Assembly (NCBI GenBank): GCA_945859605.1
Contig: OX243821.1
Span: 21,134,373 to 21,198,372, forward strand
Source: Lumbricus rubellus
Lineage: Eukaryota; Annelida; Clitellata; Crassiclitellata; Lumbricidae
Direction of reading: 5' to 3'
Length of the DNA stretch: 64,000 bases
The translations under genes were made by a program, and so were the position numbers. This document shows positions 38,801-51,800 of the stretch, one piece after another. Every line of letters starts with the position of its first letter. Position 1 is the stretch's first letter. The notes below the pieces were generated by a model, which was given only the letters and a program-made list of their open reading frames with translations, did not search any database and was not told where the DNA came from.

Positions 38801-39423
38801 TGCTTTTTGGAGGATTAACGTGACTTTCAAAGCGCCGCCTCAAAATCGTGATTACTGGGACTGGATACCCAAGAGCCCACTGTTCTTGAGGAGCGGCTCA
38901 GAAATTTTGTGGCCGCGCAAATTCGGCATTGAATAAAATGGAAAATGCTGCAATCCTGACCGGTTTCAATGCTATGTAATTCGAACGATGGACGGCTTTC
39001 GAGTGATTTTTGGGGCCTGACGTGACTTTCAAAGCGCCGCCTCAAAATCGTGATTACTGGGACTGGATACCCAAGAGCCCACTGTTCTTGAGGAGCAGTT
39101 CAGAAATTTTGTGGCAGCGCAAAGTCGGCCTTGAATAAGATGGAAAATGCTGCATTCCCGACTGATTTCAATGCTATGTAATTCGAACGAAGGACCGCTT
39201 TCGAGCGATTTTGGAGAGTTGGCGTTACTTTCAAAGCGCCGCAACAAAATCTTGATTACTGGGACTGGATACCCAAGAGCCCACTGTTCTTGAGGAGCAG
39301 TTCAGAAATTTTGTGGCCGCGCAAAGTCTGCCTTGAATAAGATGGAAAATGCTGCAAGCCTGACTGATTTCAATGCTATGTAATTCGAACAATTGGACGG
39401 CTTTAGAGTGATTTTGGAGGTTT
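33347..39423 (+). repeat. 30-monomer HOR, copy 1 (6,077 bp)
   Basis: Every monomer start from 33,357 to 39,231 recurs exactly 6,077 bp downstream. Within the unit lie part of the 1,619-bp 8-monomer duplication, a 1,014-bp 5-monomer step (35,785/36,799) and a 1,418-bp 7-monomer step (37,409/38,827), so smaller duplications were copied as part of the larger one. I noticed only a handful of single-base differences from copy 2, so identity is very high. Confidence 0.92.
37409..39423 (+). repeat. 7-monomer tandem duplication (1,418 bp) nested in the 30-mer
   Basis: Starts 37,409, 37,611 and 37,813 recur at 38,827, 39,029 and 39,231. The second unit is cut short at about 39,423, which is also the joint between the two 6,077-bp copies. 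The same pair occurs at 43,486/44,904 in copy 2 and, in part, at 26,873/28,291. Confidence 0.85.
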
Positions 39424-42400
39424 GACGTGACTTTCAAAGCGCCGCCACAAAATCGTGATTACTGGGACTGGATACCCAAGAGTCCACTGTTCTTGAGGAG
39501 CAGCTCAGAAATTTTGTGGCCGCGCAAAGTCTGCCTTGAATAAGATGGAAAATGCTGCAATCCTGACTGATTTCAATGCTATGTAATTCGAACGATGGAC
39601 GGCTTTCGAGTGCTTTTTGGAGGATTAACGTGACTTTCAAAGCGCCGCCACAAAATCGTGATTACTGGGACTGGATACCCAAGAGCCCACTGTTCTTGAG
39701 GAGCGGCTCAGAAATTTTGTGGCCGCGCAAATTCGGCATTGAATAAAATGGAAAATGCTGCAATCCTGACCGGTTTCAATGCTATGTATTTCGAACGATG
39801 GACGGCTTTCGAGTGATTTTTGGGGCCTGACGTGACTTTCAAAGCGCCGCCTCAAAATCGTGATTACTGGGACTGGATACCCAAGAGCCCACTGTTCTTG
39901 AGGAGCAGTTCAGAAATTTTGTGGCCGCGCAAAGTCGGCCTTGAATAAGATGGAAATTGCTGCAATCCTGACTGATTTCATTGCTATGTAATTCGAACGA
40001 TGGACCGCTTTCGAGCGATTTTGGAGATTTGGCGTGACTTTCAAAGCGCCGCCACAAAATCGTGATTACTGGGACTGGATACCCAAGAGCCCACTGTTCT
40101 TGAGGAGCAGCTCAGAAATTTTGTGGCCGCGCAAAGTCGGCCTTGAATAAGATGGAAAATGCTGCAATCCGACGGATTTCAATGCTATGTAATTCGAACA
40201 ATTGGACGGCTTTCGAGTGATTTGGGGGACTTGACGTGACTTTCAAAGCGCCGCCACAAAATCGTGATTACTGGGACTGGATACCCAAGAGCCCACTGTT
40301 ATTGAGGAGCAGCTCAGAAATTTTGTGGCCGCGCAAAGTCGGCCTTGAATAAGATGGAAAATGCTGCAATCCTGACCGATTTCAATGCTGTGTAATTCGA
40401 ACAATTGGACGGCTTTAGAGTGATTTTGGAGGTTTGACGTGAATATCAAAGCGCCGCCACAAAATCTTGATTACTGGGACTGGATACCTAAGAGCCCACT
40501 GTTCTTGAGGAGCAGTTCAGAAATTTTGTGGCCGAGCAAAGTCTGCCTTGAATAAGATGGAAAATGCTGCAATCCCGACTGATTTCAATGCTATGTAATT
40601 CGAACGATGGACCGCTTTCGAACGATTTTGGAGAGTTGGCGTTACTTTCAAAGCGCCGCCCCAAAATCGTGATTACCGGGACTGGATACCCAAGAGCCCA
40701 CTGTTCTTGAGGAGCAGCTCAGAAATTTTGTGGCCGCGCAAAGTCGGCCTTGAATAAGATGGAAAATGCTGCAATCCTGACCGATTTCAATGCTATGTAA
40801 TTCGAACAATTGGACGGCTTTCGAGTGATTTTGGGGGCTTGACGTGACTTTCAAAGCGCCGCCACAAAATCGTGATTACTGGGACTTGATACCCAAGAGC
40901 CCACTGTTCTTGAGGAGCATTTCAGAAATTTTGTGGCCGCGCAAAGTCGGCCTTGAATAAGATGGAAAATGCTGCAATCCTGACTGATTTCAATGCTATG
41001 TAAATCGAACGATGGACCGCTTTTGAGCGATTTTGGAGATTTGGCGTGACTTTCAAAGCGCCGCCACAAAATCGTGATTACTGGGACTGGATACCCAAGA
41101 GTCCACTGTTCTTGAGGAGCAGCTCAGAAATTTTGTGGCCGCGCAAAGTCTGCCTTGAATAAGATGGAAAATGCTGCAATCCTGACTGATTTCAATGCTA
41201 TGTAATTCGAACGATGGACGGCTTTCGAGTGCTTTTTGGAGGATTAACGTGACTTTCAAAGCGCCGCCACAAAATCGTGATTACTGGGACTGGATACCCA
41301 AGAGCCCACTGTTCTTGAGGAGCGGCTCAGAAATTTTGTGGCCGCGCAAATTCGGCATTGAATAAAATGGAAAATGCTGCAATCCTGACCGGTTTCAATG
41401 CTATGTATTTCGAACGATGGACGGCTTTCGAGTGATTTTTGGGGCCTGACGTGACTTTCAAAGCGCCGCCTCAAAATCGTGATTACTGGGACTGGATACC
41501 CAAGAGCCCACTGTTCTTGAGGAGCAGTTCAGAAATTTTGTGGCCGCGCAAAGTCGGCCTTGAATAAGATGGAAATTGCTGCAATCCTGACTGATTTCAT
41601 TGCTATGTAATTCGAACGATGGACCGCTTTCGAGCGATTTTGGAGATTTGGCGTGACTTTCAAAGCGCCGCCACAAAATCGTGATTACTGGGACTGGATA
41701 CCCAAGAGCCCACTGTTCTTGAGGAGCAGCTCAGAAATTTTGTGGCCGCGCAAAGTCGGCCTTGAATAAGATGGAAAATGCTGCAATCCGACGGATTTCA
41801 ATGCTATGTAATTCGAACAATTGGACGGCTTTCGAGTGATTTGGGGGACTTGACGTGACTTTCAAAGCGCCGCCACAAAATCGTGATTACTGGGACGGGA
41901 TACCCAAGAGCCCACTGTTCTTGAGGAGCAGCTCAGAAATTTTGTGGCCGCGCAAAGTCGGCCTTGAATAAGATGGAAAATGCTGCAATCCTGACCGATT
42001 TCAATGCTATGTAATTCAAACGATGGACGGCTTTCGAGTGATTTTTGGGGCTTGATGTGACTTTCAAAGCGCCGCCACAAAATCGTGATTACTGGGACGG
42101 GATACCCAAGAGCCCACTGTTCTTGAGGAGCAGCTCAGAAATTTTGTGGCCGCGCAAATTCGGCCTTGAATAAGATGGAAATTGCTGCAATCCTGACTGA
42201 TTTCAATGCTAAATGTAATTCGAACGATGGACCGCTTTCGAGCGATTTTGGAGATTTGGCGTGACTTTCAAAGCGCCGCCACAAAATCGTGATTACTGGG
42301 ACTGGATACCCAAGAGTCCACTGTTCTTGCGGAGCAGCTCAGAAATTTTGTGGCCGCGCAAAGTCGGCCTTGAATAAGAAGGAAAATGCTGCAATCCTGA

Positions 42401-45400
42401 CCGATTTCAATGCTATGTAATTCGAACAATTGGACGGCTTTCGAGTGCTTTTTGGAGGATTAACGTGACTTTCAAAGCGCCGCCTCAAAATCGTGATTAC
42501 TGGGACTGGATACCCAAGAGCCCACTGTTCTTGAGGAGCGGCTCAGAAATTTTGTGGCCGCGCAAATTCGGCATTGAATAAAATGGAAAATGCTGCAATC
42601 CTGACCGGTTTCAATGCTATGTAATTCGAACGATGGACGGCTTTCGAGTGATTTTTGGGGCCTGACGTGACTTTCAAAGCGCCGCCTCAAAATCGTGATT
42701 ACTGGGACTGGATACCCAAGAGCCCACTGTTCTTGAGGAGCAGTTCAGAAATTTTGTGGCAGCGCAAAGTCGGCCTTGAATAAGATGGAAAATGCTGCAA
42801 TCCGACGGATTTCAATGCTATGTAATTCGAACAATTGGACGGCTTTCGAGTGATTTGGGGGACTTGACGTGACTTTCAAAGCGCCGCCACAAAATCGTGA
42901 TTACTGGGACGGGATACCCAAGAGCCCACTGTTCTTGAGGAGCAGCTCAGAAATTTTGTGGCCGCGCAAAGTCGGCCTTGAATAAGATGGAAAATGCTGC
43001 AATCCTGACCGATTTCAATGCTATGTAATTCAAACGATGGACGGCTTTCGAGTGATTTTTGGGGCTTGATGTGACTTTCAAAGCGCCGCCACAAAATCGT
43101 GATTACTGGGACTGGATACCCAAGAGCCCACTGTTCTTGAGGAGCAGCTCAGAAATTTTGTGGCCGCGCAAATTCGGCCTTGAATAAGATGGAAATTGCT
43201 GCAATCCTGACTGATTTCAATGCTAAATGTAATTCAAACGATGGACCGCTTTCGAGCGATTTTGGAGATTTGGCGTGACTTTCAAAGCGCCGCCACAAAA
43301 TCGTGATTACTGGGACTGGATACCCAAGAGTCCACTGTTCTTGCGGAGCAGCTCAGAAATTTTGTGGCCGCGCAAAGTCGGCCTTGAATAAGAAGGAAAA
43401 TGCTGCAATCCTGACCGATTTCAATGCTATGTAATTCGAACAATTGGACGGCTTTCGAGTGCTTTTTGGAGGATTAACGTGACTTTCAAAGCGCCGCCTC
43501 AAAATCGTGATTACTGGGACTGGATACCCAAGAGCCCACTGTTCTTGAGGAGCGGCTCAGAAATTTTGTGGCCGCGCAAATTCGGCATTGAATAAAATGG
43601 AAAATGCTGCAATCCTGACCGGTTTCAATGCTATGTAATTCGAACGATGGACGGCTTTCGAGTGATTTTTGGGGCCTGACGTGACTTTCAAAGCGCCGCC
43701 TCAAAATCGTGATTACTGGGACTGGATACCCAAGAGCCCACTGTTCTTGAGGAGCAGTTCAGAAATTTTGTGGCAGCGCAAAGTCGGCCTTGAATAAGAT
43801 GGAAAATGCTGCATTCCTGACTGATTTCAATGCTATGTAATTCGAACGAAGGACCGCTTTCGAGCGATTTTGGAGAGTTGGCGTTACTTTCAAAGCGCCG
43901 CAACAAAATCTTGATTACTGGGACTGGATACCCAAGAGCCCACTGTTCTTGAGGAGCAGTTCAGAAATTTTGTGGCCGCGCAAAGTCTGCCTTGAATAAG
44001 ATGGAAAATGCTGCAAGCCTGACTGATTTCAATGCTATGTAATTCGAACAATTGGACGGCTTTAGAGTGATTTTGGAGGTTTGACGTGAATATCAAAGCG
44101 CCGCCACAAAATCTTGATTACTGGGACTGGATACCTAAGAGCCCACTGTTCTTGAGGAGCAGTTCAGAAATTTTGTGGCCGAGCAAAGTCTGCCTTGAAT
44201 AAGATGGAAAATGCTGCAATCCCGACTGATTTCAATGCTATGTAATTCGAACGATGGACCGCTTTCGAACGATTTTGGAGAGTTGGCGTTACTTTCAAAG
44301 CGCCGCCCCAAAATCGTGATTACCGGGACTGGATACCCAAGAGCCCACTGTTCTTGAGGAGCAGCTCAGAAATTTTGTGGCCGCGCAAAGTCGGCCTTGA
44401 ATAAGATGGAAAATGCTGCAATCCTGACCGATTTCAATGCTATGTAATTCGAACAATTGGACGGCTTTCGAGTGATTTTGGGGGCTTGACGTGACTTTCA
44501 AAGCGCCGCCACAAAATCGTGATTACTGGGACTTGATACCCAAGAGCCCACTGTTCTTGAGGAGCATTTCAGAAATTTTGTGGCCGCGCAAAGTCGGCCT
44601 TGAATAAGATGGAAAATGCTGCAATCCTGACTGATTTCAATGCTATGTAAATCGAACGATGGACCGCTTTCGAGCGATTTTGGAGATTTGGCGTGACTTT
44701 CAAAGCGCCGCCACAAAATCGTGATTACTGGGACTGGATACCCAAGAGTCCACTGTTCTTGCGGAGCAGCTCAGAAATTTTGTGGCCGCGCAAAGTCGGC
44801 CTTCAATAAGAAGGAAAATGCTGCAATCCTGACCGATTTCAATGCTATGTAATTCGAACAATTGGACGGCTTTCGAGTGCTTTTTGGAGGATTAACGTGA
44901 CTTTCAAAGCGCCGCCTCAAAATCGTGATTACTGGGACTGGATACCCAAGAGCCCACTGTTCTTGAGGAGCGGCTCAGAAATTTTGTGGCCGCGCAAATT
45001 CGGCATTGAATAAAATGGAAAATGCTGCAATCCTGACCGGTTTCAATGCTATGTAATTCGAACGATGGACGGCTTTCGAGTGATTTTTGGGGCCTGACGT
45101 GACTTTCAAAGCGCCGCCTCAAAATCGTGATTACTGGGACTGGATACCCAAGAGCCCACTGTTCTTGAGGAGCAGTTCAGAAATTTTGTGGCAGCGCAAA
45201 GTCGGCCTTGAATAAGATGGAAAATGCTGCATTCCCGACTGATTTCAATGCTATGTAATTCGAACGAAGGACCGCTTTCGAGCGATTTTGGAGAGTTGGC
45301 GTTACTTTCAAAGCGCCGCAACAAAATCTTGAATACTGGGACTGGATACCCAAGAGCCCACTGTTCTTGAGGAGCAGTTCAGAAATTTTGTGGCCGCGCA

Positions 45401-45500
45401 AAGTCTGCCTTGAATAAGATGGAAAATGCTGCAAGCCTGACTGATTTCAATGCTATGTAATTCGAACAATTGGACGGCTTTAGAGTGATTTTGGAGGTTT
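39424..45500 (+). repeat. 30-monomer HOR, copy 2 (6,077 bp)
   Basis: Near-identical to 33,347-39,423. Differences I saw: GATTACCGGG near 44,320 against GATTACTGGG near 38,243; CATTCCTGAC near 43,813 against CATTCCCGAC near 37,736; TTGAATACTGG near 45,330 against TTGATTACTGG near 39,253; GAGTCCACTG near 41,099 against GAGCCCACTG near 35,022; GGGACGGGATAC near 42,097 against GGGACTGGATAC near 36,020. A third copy starts at 45,501 but diverges by about 45,780. Confidence 0.92.
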
Positions 45501-46383
45501 GACGTGACTTTCAAAGCGCCGCCACAAAATCGTGATTACTGGGACTGGATACCCAAGAGTCCACTGTTCTTGAGGAGCAGCTCAGAAATTTTGTGGCCGC
45601 GCAAAGTCTGCCTTGAATAAGATGGAAAATGCTGCAATCCTGACTGATTTCAATGCTATGTAATTCGAACGATGGACGGCTTTCGAGTGCTTTTTGGAGG
45701 ATTAACGTGACTTTCAAAGCGCCGCCACAAAATCGTGATTACTGGGACTGGATACCCAAGAGCCCACTGTTCTTGAGGAGCAGCTCAGAAATTTTGTGGC
45801 CGCGCAAAGTCGGCCTTGAATAAGATGGAAAATGCTGCAATCCTGACCGATTTCAATGCTATGTAATTCGAACAATTGGACGGCTTTCGAGTGATTTTGG
45901 GGGCTTGACGTGACTTTCAAAGCGCCGCCACAAAATCGTGATTACTGGGACTTGATACCCAAGAGCCCACTGTTCTTGAGGAGCATTTCAGAAATTTTGT
46001 GGCCGCGCAAAGTCGGCCTTGAATAAGATGGAAAATGCTGCAATCCTGACTGATTTCAATGCTATGTAATTCGAACGATGGACGGCTTTCGAGTGAATTT
46101 GGAAGCTTGGCGAGACTTTCAAAGCGCCGCCACAAAATCGTGATTACTGGGACTGGATACCCAAGAGCCCACTGTTCTTGAGGAGCAGCTCAGAAATTTT
46201 GTGGCCGCGCAAAGTCTGCCTTGAAAAAGATGGAAAATGCGGCAATCTTGACTGATTTCAATGCTAAATGTAATTCCAACAATTGGACGGCTTTCGAGTG
46301 ATTTTGGGGGCTTGACGTGAATTTCAAAGCGCCGCCACAAAATCTTGATTACTGGGACTGGATACCCAAGAGCCCACTGATCT
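45501..46383 (+). repeat. Junction between two HOR domains
   Basis: The first 280 bp or so begin a third 6,077-bp copy. From 45,714 the order is that of 20,988-22,006 at offset 24,726 bp (starts 45,714, 45,917, 46,119 and 46,526 against 20,988, 21,191, 21,393 and 21,800). The domain marker GGCAGCGC is last seen near 45,190, just before this junction. Confidence 0.8.
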
Positions 46384-47059
46384 TGAGGAGCAGCTCAGAA
46401 ATTTTGTGGCCGCGCAAAGTCTGCCTTAAATAAGATGGAAAATGCTGCAATCCTGACTGATTTCAATGCTATGTAATTCGAACGATGGACCGCTTTCGAG
46501 CGATTTTGGAGATTTGGCGTTACTTTCAAGGCGCCGCCACAAAATCGTGATTACTGGGACTGGATACCCAAGAGCCCACTGTTCTTGAGGAGCAGCTCAG
46601 ACATTTTGTGGCCGCGCAAAGTCGGCCTTGAATAAGAAGGAAAATGCTGCAATCCTGACCGATTTCAATGCTATGTAATTCGAACAATTGGACGGCTTTC
46701 GAGTGATTTGGGGGACTTGACGTGACTTTCAAAGCGCCGCCACAAAATCGTGATTACTGGGACTGGATACCCAAGAGCCCACTGTTCTTGAGGAGCAGCT
46801 CAGAAATTTTGTGGCCGCGCAAAGTCGGCCTTGAATAAGATGGAAAATGCTGCAATCCTGACCGATTTCAATGCTATGTAATTTGAACGATGGACGCCTT
46901 TCGAGGGATTTTGGGGCTTGATGTGACTTTCAAAGCGCCGCCACAAAATCGTGATTACTGGGACTGGATACCCAAGAGCCCACTGTTCTTGAGGAGCAGC
47001 TCAGAAATTTTGTGGCCTCGCAAATTCGGCCTTGAATAAGATGGAAATTGCTGCAATCC

Positions 47060-48841
47060 TGACTGATTTCAATGCTAAATGTAATTCGAACGATGGACCG
47101 CTTTTGAGCGATTTTGGAGATTTGGCGTGACTTTCAAAGCGCCGCCACAAAATCGTGATTCCTGGGACTGGATACCCAAGAGCCCACTGTTCTTGAGGAG
47201 CAGTTCAGAAATTTTGTGGCCGCGCAAATTCGGCATTGAATAAGATGGAAAATGCTGCAATCCTGACCGATTTCAATGCTATGTAATTCGAACGATGGAC
47301 GGCTTTCGAGGGATTTTGGGGGCTTGATGTGACTTTCAAAGCGCCGCCACAAAATCGTGATTACTGGGACTGGATACCCAAGAGCCCACTGTTCTTGAGG
47401 AGCAGCTCAGAAATTTTGTGGCCGCGCAAAGTCGGCCTTGAATAAGATGGAAATTGCTGCAATCCTGACTGATTTCATTGCTATGTAATTCGAACGATGG
47501 ACCGCTTTCGAGCGATTTTGGAGATTTGGCGTGACTTTCAAAGCGCCGCCACAAAATCGTGATTACTGGGACTGGATACCCAAGAGCCCACTGTTCTTGA
47601 GGAGCAGCTCAGAAATTTTGTGGCCGCGCAAAGTCGGCCTTGAATAAGATGGAAAATGCTGCAATCCGACGGATTTCAATGCTATGTAATTCGAACAATT
47701 GGACGGCTTTCGAGTGATTTGGGGGACTTGACGTGACTTTCAAAGCGCCGCCACAAACTCGTGATTACTGGGACGGGATACCCAAGAGCCCACTGTTCTT
47801 GAGGAGCAGCTCAGAAATTTTGTGGCCGCGCAAATTCGGCATTGAATAAAATGGAAAATGCTGCAATCCTGACCGGTTTCAATGCTATGTAATTCGAACG
47901 ATGGACGGCTTTCGAGTGATTTTTGGGTCTGACGTGACTTTCAAAGCGCCGCCTCAAAATCGTGATTACTGGGACTGGATACCCAAGAGCCCACTGTTCT
48001 TGAGGAGCAGTTCAGAAATTTTGTGGCCGCGCAAAGTCGGCCTTGAATAACGTGGAAAATGCTGCAATCCTGACTGATTTCAATGCTAAATGTAATTCGA
48101 ACGATGGACCGCTTTTGAGCGATTTTGGAGATTTGGCGTGACTTTCAAAGCGCCGCCACAAAATCGTGATTCCTGGGACTGGATACCCAAGAGCCCACTG
48201 TTCTTGAGGAGCAGTTCAGAAATTTTGTGGCCGCGCAAATTCGGCATTGAATAAGATGGAAAATGCTGCAATCCTGACCGATTTCAATGCTATGTAATTC
48301 GAACGATGGACGGCTTTCGAGGGATTTTGGGGGCTTGATGTGACTTTCAAAGCGCCGCCACAAAATCGTGATTACTGGGACTGGATACCCAAGAGCCCAC
48401 TGTTCTTGAGGAGCAGCTCAGAAATTTTGTGGCCGCGCAAAGTCGGCCTTGAATAAGATGGAAATTGCTGCAATCCTGACTGATTTCATTGCTATGTAAT
48501 TCGAACGATGGACCGCTTTCGAGCGATTTTGGAGATTTGGCGTGACTTTCAAAGCGCCGCCACAAAATCGTGATTACTGGGACTGGATCCCAAAGAGCCC
48601 ACTGTTCTTGAGGAGCAGCTCAGAAATTTTGTGGCCGCGCAAAGTCGGCCTTGAATAAGATGGAAAATGCTGCAATCCGACGGATTTCAATGCTATGTAA
48701 TTCGAACAATTGGACGGCTTTCGAGTGATTTGGGGGACTTGACGTGACTTTCAAAGCGCCGCCACAAAATCGTGATTACTGGGACGGGATACCCAAGAGC
48801 CCACTGTTCTTGAGGAGCAGCTCAGAAATTTTGTGGCCGCG
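47060..48841 (+). repeat. 5-monomer tandem duplication (1,011-bp offset), HOR copy 1
   Basis: About 47,060-47,830 matches 48,071-48,841, including GATTCCTGGG (47,158 and 48,169) and the GGGATTTTGGGGG form. The two end differently, at CAAATTCGGCATTG (47,832) and CAAAGTCGGCCTTG (48,843). Confidence 0.85.
48585..48590 (+). other. GGATCC variant, HOR copy 1
   Basis: The monomer reads GACTGGATCCCAAAGAG instead of GACTGGATACCCAAGAG. This gives a GGATCC site that I see only here and at 53,648. Confidence 0.85.
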
Positions 48842-51800
48842 CAAAGTCGGCCTTGAATAAGATGGAAATTACTGCAATCCTGACTGATTTCAATGCTAAA
48901 TGTAATTCGAACGATGGACCGCTTTCGAGCGATTTTGGAGATTTGGCGTGACTTTCAAAGCGCCGCCACAAAATCGTGATTACTGGGACTGGATACCCAA
49001 GAGTCCACTGTTCTTGCCGAGCAGCTCAGAAATTTTGTGGCCGCGCAAAGTCGGCCTTGAATAAGAAGGAAAATGCTGCAATCCTGACCGATTTCAATGC
49101 TATGTAATTCGAACAATTGGACGGCTTTCGAGTGCTTTTTGGAGGATTAACGTGACTTTCAAAGCGCCGCCTCAAAATCGTGATTACTGGGACTGGATAC
49201 CCAAGAGCCCACTGTTCTTGAGGAGCGGCTCAGAAATTTTGTGGCCGCGCAAATTCGGCATTGAATAAAATGGAAAATGCTGCAATCCTGACCGGTTTCA
49301 ATGCTATGTAATTCGAACGATGGACGGCTTTCGAGTGATTTTTGGGTCTGACGTGACTTTCAAAGCGCCGCCTCAAAATCGTGATTACTGGGACTGGATA
49401 CCCAAGAGCCCACTGTTCTTGAGGAGCAGTTCAGAAATTTTGTGGCCGCGCAAAGTCGGCCTTGAATAAGATGGAAAATGCTGCATTCCCGACTGATTTC
49501 AATGCTATGTAATTCGAACGAAGGACCGCTTTCGAGCGATTTTGGAGAGTTGGCGTTACTTTCAAAGCGCCGCCACAAAATCGTGATTACTGGGACTGGA
49601 TACCCAAGAGCCCACTGTTCTTGAGGAGCAGTTCAGAAATTTTGTGGCCGCGCAAAGTCTGCCTTGAATAAGATGGAAAATGCTGCAAGCCTGACTGATT
49701 TCAATGCTATGTAATTCGAACAATTGGACGGCTTTAGAGTGATTTTGGAGGTTTGACGTGAATATCAAAGCGCCGCCACAAAATCTTGATTACTGGGACT
49801 GGATACCTAAGAGCCCACTGTTCTTGAGGAGCAGTTCAGAAATTTTGTGGCCGCGCAAAGTCTGCCTTGAATAAGATGGAAAATGCTGCAATCCCGACTG
49901 ATTTCAATGCTATGTAATTCGAACGATGGACCGCTTTCGAACGATTTTGGAGAGTTGGCGTTACTTTCAAAGCGCCGCCCCAAAATCGTGATTACCGGGA
50001 CTGGATACCCAAGAGCCCACTGTTCTTGAGGAGCAGCTCAGAAATTTTGTGGCCGCGCAAAGTCGGCCTTGAATAAGATGGAAAATGCTGCAATCCTGAC
50101 CGATTTCAATGCTATGTAATTCGAACAATTGGACGGCTTTCGAGTGATTTTGGGGGCTTGACGTGACTTTCAAAGCGCCGCCACAAAATCGTGATTACTG
50201 GGACTTGATACCCAAGAGCCCACTGTTCTTGAGGAGCATTTCAGAAATTTTGTGGCCGCGCAAAGTCGGCCTTGAATAAGATGGAAAATGCTGCAATCCT
50301 GACTGATTTCAATGCTATGTAAATCGAACGATGGACGGCTTTCGAGTAAATTTGGAAGCTTGGCGAGACTTTCAAAGCGCCGCCACAAAATCGTGATTAC
50401 TGGGACTGGATACCCAAGAGCCCACTGTTCTTGAGGAGCAGCTCAGAAATTTTGTGGCCGCGCAAAGTCTGCCTTGAAAAAGATGGAAAATGCGGCAATC
50501 TTGACTGATTTCAATGCTAAATGTAATTCCAACAATTGGACGGCTTTCGAGTGATTTTGGGGGCTTGACGTGAATTTCAAAGCGCCGCCACAAAATCTTG
50601 ATTACTGGGACTGGATACCCAAGAGCCCACTGATCTTGAGGAGCAGCTCAGAAATTTTGTGGCCGCGCAAAGTCTGCCTTGAATAAGATGGAAAATGCTG
50701 CAATCCTGACTGATTTCAATGCTATGTAATTCGAACGATGGACCGCTTTCGAGCGATTTTGGAGATTTGGCGTTACTTTCAAGGTGCCGCCACAAAATCG
50801 TGATTACTGGGACTGGATACCCAAGAGCCCACTGTTCTTGAGGAGCAGCTCAGACATTTTGTGGCCGCGCAAAGTCGGCCTTGAATAAGAAGGAAAATGC
50901 TGCATTCCTGACCGATTTCAATGCTATGTAATTCGAACAATTGGACGGCTTTCGAGTGATTTGGGGGACTTGACGTGACTTTCAAAGCGCCGCCACAAAA
51001 TCGTGATTACTGGGACTAGATACCCAAGAGCCCACTGTTTTTGAGGAGCAGCTCAGAAATTTTGTGGCCGCGCAAAGTCGGCCTTGAATAAGATGGAAAA
51101 TGCTGCAATCCTGACCGATTTCAATGCTATGTAATTTGAACGATGGACGCCTTTCGAGTGATTTTGGGGCTTGATGTGACTTTCAAAGCGCCGCCACAAA
51201 ATCGTGATTACTGGGACTGGATACCCAAGAGCCCACTGTTCTTGAGGAGCAGCTCAGAAATTTTGTGGCCTCGCAAATTCGGCCTTGAATAAGATGGAAA
51301 TTGCTGCAATCCTGACTGATTTCAATGCTAAATGTAATTCGAACGATGGACCGCTTTTGAGCGATTTTGGAGATTTGGCGTGACTTTCAAAGCACCGCCA
51401 CAAAATCGTGATTACTGGAACTGGATACCCAAGAGTCCACTGTTCTTGAGGAGCAGCTCAGAAATTTTGTGGCCGCGCAAAGTCTGCCTTAAATAAGATG
51501 GAAAATGCTGCAATCCTGACTGATTTCAATGCTATGTAATTCGAACGATGGACCGCTTTCGAGCGATTTTGGAGATTTGGCGTTACTTTCAAGGCGCCGC
51601 CACAAAATCGTGATTACTGGGACTGGATACCCAAGAGCCCACTGTTCTTGAGGAGCAGCTCAGACATTTTGTGGCCGCGCAAAGTCGGCCTTGAATAAGA
51701 AGGAAAATGCTGCAATCCTGACCGATTTCAATGCTATGTAATTCGAACAATTGGACGGCTTTCGAGTGATTTGGGGGACTTGACGTGACTTTCAAAGCGC

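Larger units (their letters stand above)
46384..51446 (+). repeat. 25-monomer HOR, copy 1 (5,063 bp)
   Basis: Monomers from here recur 5,063 bp downstream: 46,526/51,589, 47,134/52,197, 47,336/52,399, 48,145/53,208 and 48,347/53,410. The offset is 5,067 from 49,360/54,427 on. Shared rare markers include CTGCCTTAAATAAG (46,421 and 51,484), AATAACGTGG (near 48,047 and 53,111) and the GGATCC change. The left edge lies between 46,384 and 46,421. Confidence 0.9.
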
